Source of the DNA: Spirochaetaceae bacterium
GTDB lineage: Bacteria > Spirochaetota > Spirochaetia > Treponematales > Breznakiellaceae
Length of the DNA: 17,347 bases
Direction: 5' to 3'
NCBI GenBank assembly: GCA_031283025.1
Contig: JAITCP010000023.1
Span: 1 to 17,347 of the forward strand
The notes under the pieces are model-generated. The model was not told where the DNA came from. It did not search any database and saw nothing but the letters and a program-made list of their open reading frames with translations. The position numbers and the translations under genes are program-made. Positions 15,181-17,347 of the stretch are shown here, in pieces; within the stretch, counting starts at the first letter, position 1; each line of letters starts with the position of its first letter.

Positions 15181-16388
15181 TGGATCCCTTTCCTGTACTC
15201 ATTCTCATTTTTCTGTGTCTTACAAGCGGTTTTTTCTCTCTGGCTTCAGCCGCCTTACATCTGACCCGTAAACCCCGGCTGCGGCTTCATCTGCGGCCTC
15301 AAGCGCCTGCCGGGGAAAAGCGGCATATTCCGGAAAAAGCGGAAACATCTGAGACAGTTGATTTTTCCATGCGGATATGGAATCTGCTTGCCCGGTTTGC
15401 AGGGGGGGCGGCAGGGCTTTATTTTTTTCCTTCTGTTCCCGCAATCGCCGCTTTGGCGCTTGCCTTTGTTGTTTTTGCCGAGGCCCTCCCCCGGTTTATT
15501 GCTTCGGTTAATCCGGAAGGCATTTTCTTTTTTCTTTTTCCCGTCCTTTCTGTTCTGGCCCTGCCCTGGAAACCCCTGTACCGCTTGGCTTCCGTTTATC
15601 CGGCAAAAAGCGATATGGGAGAAGCGGAATTTCTGGAGGCCCTGGAAGAGGGTGAAAAAACCGGGGCGGTGGAAAGCAGGGAGCGATCCATGGTGGAGGG
15701 AGTGCTGCATCTGGGCGACCGCCCTGTAAGCGCGTTTATGACCCACCGTTCAGAAATTGAATGGCTGGACATTGACGCGGGCATTGAAGAAGTGAGGGAG
15801 AAGATCCGCGCATTTCGTTCCCAGGGTTTTTTCCCCGTTATCCGGGGCACCCAGGACAACATTGCCGGGATTGTTTCTGTAGAGGGCATACTTACCGCCC
15901 TGGCGGAAAATGGAACGGCAGGTGGATGGCGGGGCCTTGCGGCAATTATGAAGAAACCCCGGTTTATCCCCGAGACTTTGAGCGCCCTTAAAGCCTTTGA
16001 AGCCTTTAAGGAAGAAGACGAATACAACCTTTGCGTCATGGACGAATACGGCGGTTTTGCCGGCTCTTTAAGCATAAGGGATTTAGTCGAGGAAATCGTA
16101 GGCGAAATGGGAAACGCCCCGGAAGAAGCGCCGGTGATCCTGCGGGAAGACGGAACCTGGCTGGCGGACGGGAGCATCAGCCTGGACGAGCTGGCGGAAA
16201 CGCCGGGCCTGGAAGCCCTGGCAGAAGAACAAGGTCGGGACTACCACACCCTAGCGGGATTTATCCTGAAACTGGCAGGGGAAATCCCCCAAACCGGAGC
16301 GTATTTTGATTGGGAAGATTTCCGGTTCACCGTACTGGATTTGGACGGCAACCGGATAGATAAGGTGTTGATTGAACGCCACAAATAA
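15180..16388 (+). CDS. CorC/HlyC-family membrane protein with CBS pair
   Basis: The 402-residue product overlaps the HD-GYP stop by one base, with AAGGAAG just upstream. Hydrophobic segments at about 5-27, 66-84, 86-103 and 113-130 make a membrane domain resembling DUF21/CNNM, but at roughly 135 residues it looks shorter than the usual 180-200. A cytoplasmic linker (FLEALEEGEKTGAVESRERS) and MTHRSEIEWLD lead into two CBS domains at about 184-245 and 250-308, the second containing VMDEYGGFAGSLSIRDLVEEIVGE, a hallmark of the family. A CorC_HlyC domain (about 317-398, LADGSISLDELAE to VLDLDGNRIDKV) ends the protein. Relatives are linked to magnesium or cobalt efflux and were once called haemolysins; the haemolysin label should not be taken literally. 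CBS domains usually bind adenine nucleotides. Confidence 0.9.
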   Translation: MDPFPVLILIFLCLTSGFFSLASAALHLTRKPRLRLHLRPQAPAGEKRHIPEKAETSETVDFSMRIWNLLARFAGGAAGLYFFPSVPAIAALALAFVVFAEALPRFIASVNPEGIFFFLFPVLSVLALPWKPLYRLASVYPAKSDMGEAEFLEALEEGEKTGAVESRERSMVEGVLHLGDRPVSAFMTHRSEIEWLDIDAGIEEVREKIRAFRSQGFFPVIRGTQDNIAGIVSVEGILTALAENGTAGGWRGLAAIMKKPRFIPETLSALKAFEAFKEEDEYNLCVMDEYGGFAGSLSIRDLVEEIVGEMGNAPEEAPVILREDGTWLADGSISLDELAETPGLEALAEEQGRDYHTLAGFILKLAGEIPQTGAYFDWEDFRFTVLDLDGNRIDKVLIERHK

Positions 16389-16419
16389 TCAGATGCTCTG
16401 GCCCCCATTTGCCTCATCA

Positions 16420-16454
16420 GTAGCCGGGTGTTTTAACACTTTTTTTGCGGCTAC
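16420..16454 (+). terminator. Weak terminator-like structure after the CBS protein gene
   Basis: GTAGCCG (16420-16426) can pair with CGGCTAC (16448-16454). Inside, GTGT/ACAC (16428-16439) is followed by seven T (16440-16446). The inner stem is weak and the U run lies inside the outer stem, so the two structures compete. It is in the right place, 32 bp after the stop, but is not a clean intrinsic terminator. Confidence 0.35.
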
Positions 16455-16561
16455 GTCAAGTCCCTATTTTTCTCACAAAGTCCTTGTTATAAGACAATTT
16501 TTTTGAAGAAATGACAAAACAGGGAAAAAAATGGGGGAGTTTTTCATATTAATATAGTGTG

Positions 16562-16666
16562 GGGAATGGGGAGTGGAGAGTGATGTGCAATGAGGAATGA
16601 GGAGTAGGGGAAAATGAGGAATGAACAATTAAGAATAGAGAGTGGGGAGTAATGAGAAATAGGGGG
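16562..16666. repeat. Purine-rich tract with heptamer periodicity
   Basis: The stretch can be cut into consecutive 7-mers, for example GGGAATG, GGGAGTG, GAGAGTG (16562-16582), ATGAGGA twice (16590-16603), GGAATGA (16618-16624), AGAATAG, AGAGTGG (16632-16645). It is almost free of pyrimidines except T. It lies in the 320-bp gap 16389-16708, just downstream of the Rpn-family gene on that gene's strand. Between 16455 and 16560 I see only AT-rich DNA and no gene. The pattern resembles decayed short tandem heptamer repeats known from other bacteria such as cyanobacteria. Confidence 0.6.
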
Positions 16667-16708
16667 GATATTTGATTAGCCTCCGGCACAGCAAGTCCTG
16701 AAGTTCGG

Positions 16709-17347
16709 TTACCTGTTCAGTCTTTGTATGGTTTCCAAATCCAGACCGGTGATGTCATGGATCATCTCAACAGACAAACCCTTTCCAATGGCTTTTTGAG
16801 CGGCAACTGCCAAACCTTTCTCCATGCCTTTCTCCAGACCTTTCTCTATGCCTTCCTCATAACGTACCGCCAAGGCATCGTCCCAATTCCATTCTGTCAT
16901 TAACATATTCACCACCTCCGACGCGTTCTGCTCAAAGAATTCTTTCAATATATCTTGTTCGCAGCAATATCTAATAGCCTTCTTCATTGCCGTTTCCAAG
17001 TTCCCATGCTCAGCTTTATATTCCCTCACCTTTGCTACGAAAACGCTGTACCCCGCAAGTTCTTTACAACGATGCACCTTTGCCTCGTTGCGCCCTTCGT
17101 TAATGTTCACCACTCTTACTTCAAGTTCCAGTGCTGTCTTTTCCACCAGCCCCGGAATGTCAAATCTCTCAAACAAATCTGACAGCCGTAATAGTTCCTC
17201 GTCGGGATACGGCTCGGTGCCGTTGTATAATACAAAGAATTCAGGCCGGGGAATAGAAAGCTTTTTGCCGGCGTATATGTCCTTGTTTTTGACCAGCTTT
17301 TCATACACCCTGCCGATGTACATAAGCAGCCTCAATGCCATATTTGG
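16709..17347 (-). CDS. Rpn-family PD-(D/E)XK nuclease/putative transposase, 5' end outside window
   Basis: The frame is open to the right edge, where two more codons (Pro, Asn) precede the first in-window ATG at 17341, so the true start and the catalytic N-terminal region are outside. The visible 212 residues match the C-terminal two-thirds of Rpn/YhgA-like proteins: an amphipathic LRLLMYIGRVYEKLV segment, the IPRPEFFVLYNGTEPYPDEE block that marks the family, LELEVRVVNINEG, and an acidic middle region. A tail of EKG repeats follows (EEGIEKGLEKGMEKGLA), then DITGLDLETIQRLNR. Family members promote recombination or act as DNA endonucleases in E. coli and are multicopy in many spirochaetes, often near mobile or variable DNA. 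It probably marks an accessory boundary. The nuclease residues cannot be checked here. Confidence 0.85.
   Translation of the reverse strand, partial: PNMALRLLMYIGRVYEKLVKNKDIYAGKKLSIPRPEFFVLYNGTEPYPDEELLRLSDLFERFDIPGLVEKTALELEVRVVNINEGRNEAKVHRCKELAGYSVFVAKVREYKAEHGNLETAMKKAIRYCCEQDILKEFFEQNASEVVNMLMTEWNWDDALAVRYEEGIEKGLEKGMEKGLAVAAQKAIGKGLSVEMIHDITGLDLETIQRLNR

Noticed and set aside
15180..16388. Calling the CBS protein a haemolysin.
   Set aside because: The label comes from historical naming of the family; the domains seen (membrane, CBS pair, CorC_HlyC) point to an ion-transport-related role.
16650..16722. Reading in another frame past the Rpn-family stop gives a plausible-looking stretch (TEQVTELQDLL), suggesting a frameshift.
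   Set aside because: The in-frame ending (DITGLDLETIQRLNR) is a normal C-terminus for this family, so a frameshift is not needed.

Overview
The window looks like a chromosomal segment of a host-associated treponeme or a close relative. The evidence is a set of spirochaete-style lipoproteins with relaxed lipoboxes, a signal-peptide-bearing barrel-like protein ending in Phe, an LplB/YtcP-type sugar importer, an HD-GYP protein with an unusual metal-site variant, and an Rpn-family (PD-(D/E)XK) gene with an EKG-repeat tail. Wood- or fibre-feeding gut spirochaetes fit best. The species assignment is inference; no rRNA or other marker gene is present.

Left arm (1-3869, minus strand): an AraC-type regulator is followed by two ABC permeases and a substrate-binding lipoprotein cut by the left window edge. 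No ATPase is encoded here. Centre (3870-12370, plus strand): a 206-bp divergent control region carries six degenerate 11-bp boxes about two helical turns apart. It leads into four exported proteins: a putative outer-membrane channel, a lipoprotein with two Ig-like domains and a GH30 (xylanase-like) catalytic domain, a large lipoprotein with a CBM9-like domain and several beta-sandwiches, and a third multidomain lipoprotein of unknown function. A strong UUCG-loop terminator closes the unit. Together this reads as a xylan or hemicellulose acquisition locus without SusC/SusD or TonB parts: surface lipoproteins bind and cut the polymer, the channel admits oligosaccharides, the ABC system imports them, and the AraC protein senses the sugar.

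12370-12684 holds no convincing gene. It contains a roughly 120-bp element of three hairpins, whose first part recurs at 2944-2990, and then a second terminator-like hairpin. Right arm: alaA-type alanine aminotransferase (minus) with a recognisable promoter and a 5' inverted repeat; then a translationally coupled plus-strand pair, a variant HD-GYP protein and a CorC/HlyC-like CBS membrane protein. 16389-16708 is intergenic and contains a purine-rich tract with 7-bp periodicity. The window ends in the 3' part of an Rpn-family nuclease gene on the minus strand.

The main candidates for new biology are the polysaccharide-acquisition locus with its phased operator array, the structured dispersed repeat showing a compensatory base-pair change, and the altered HD-GYP metal site.
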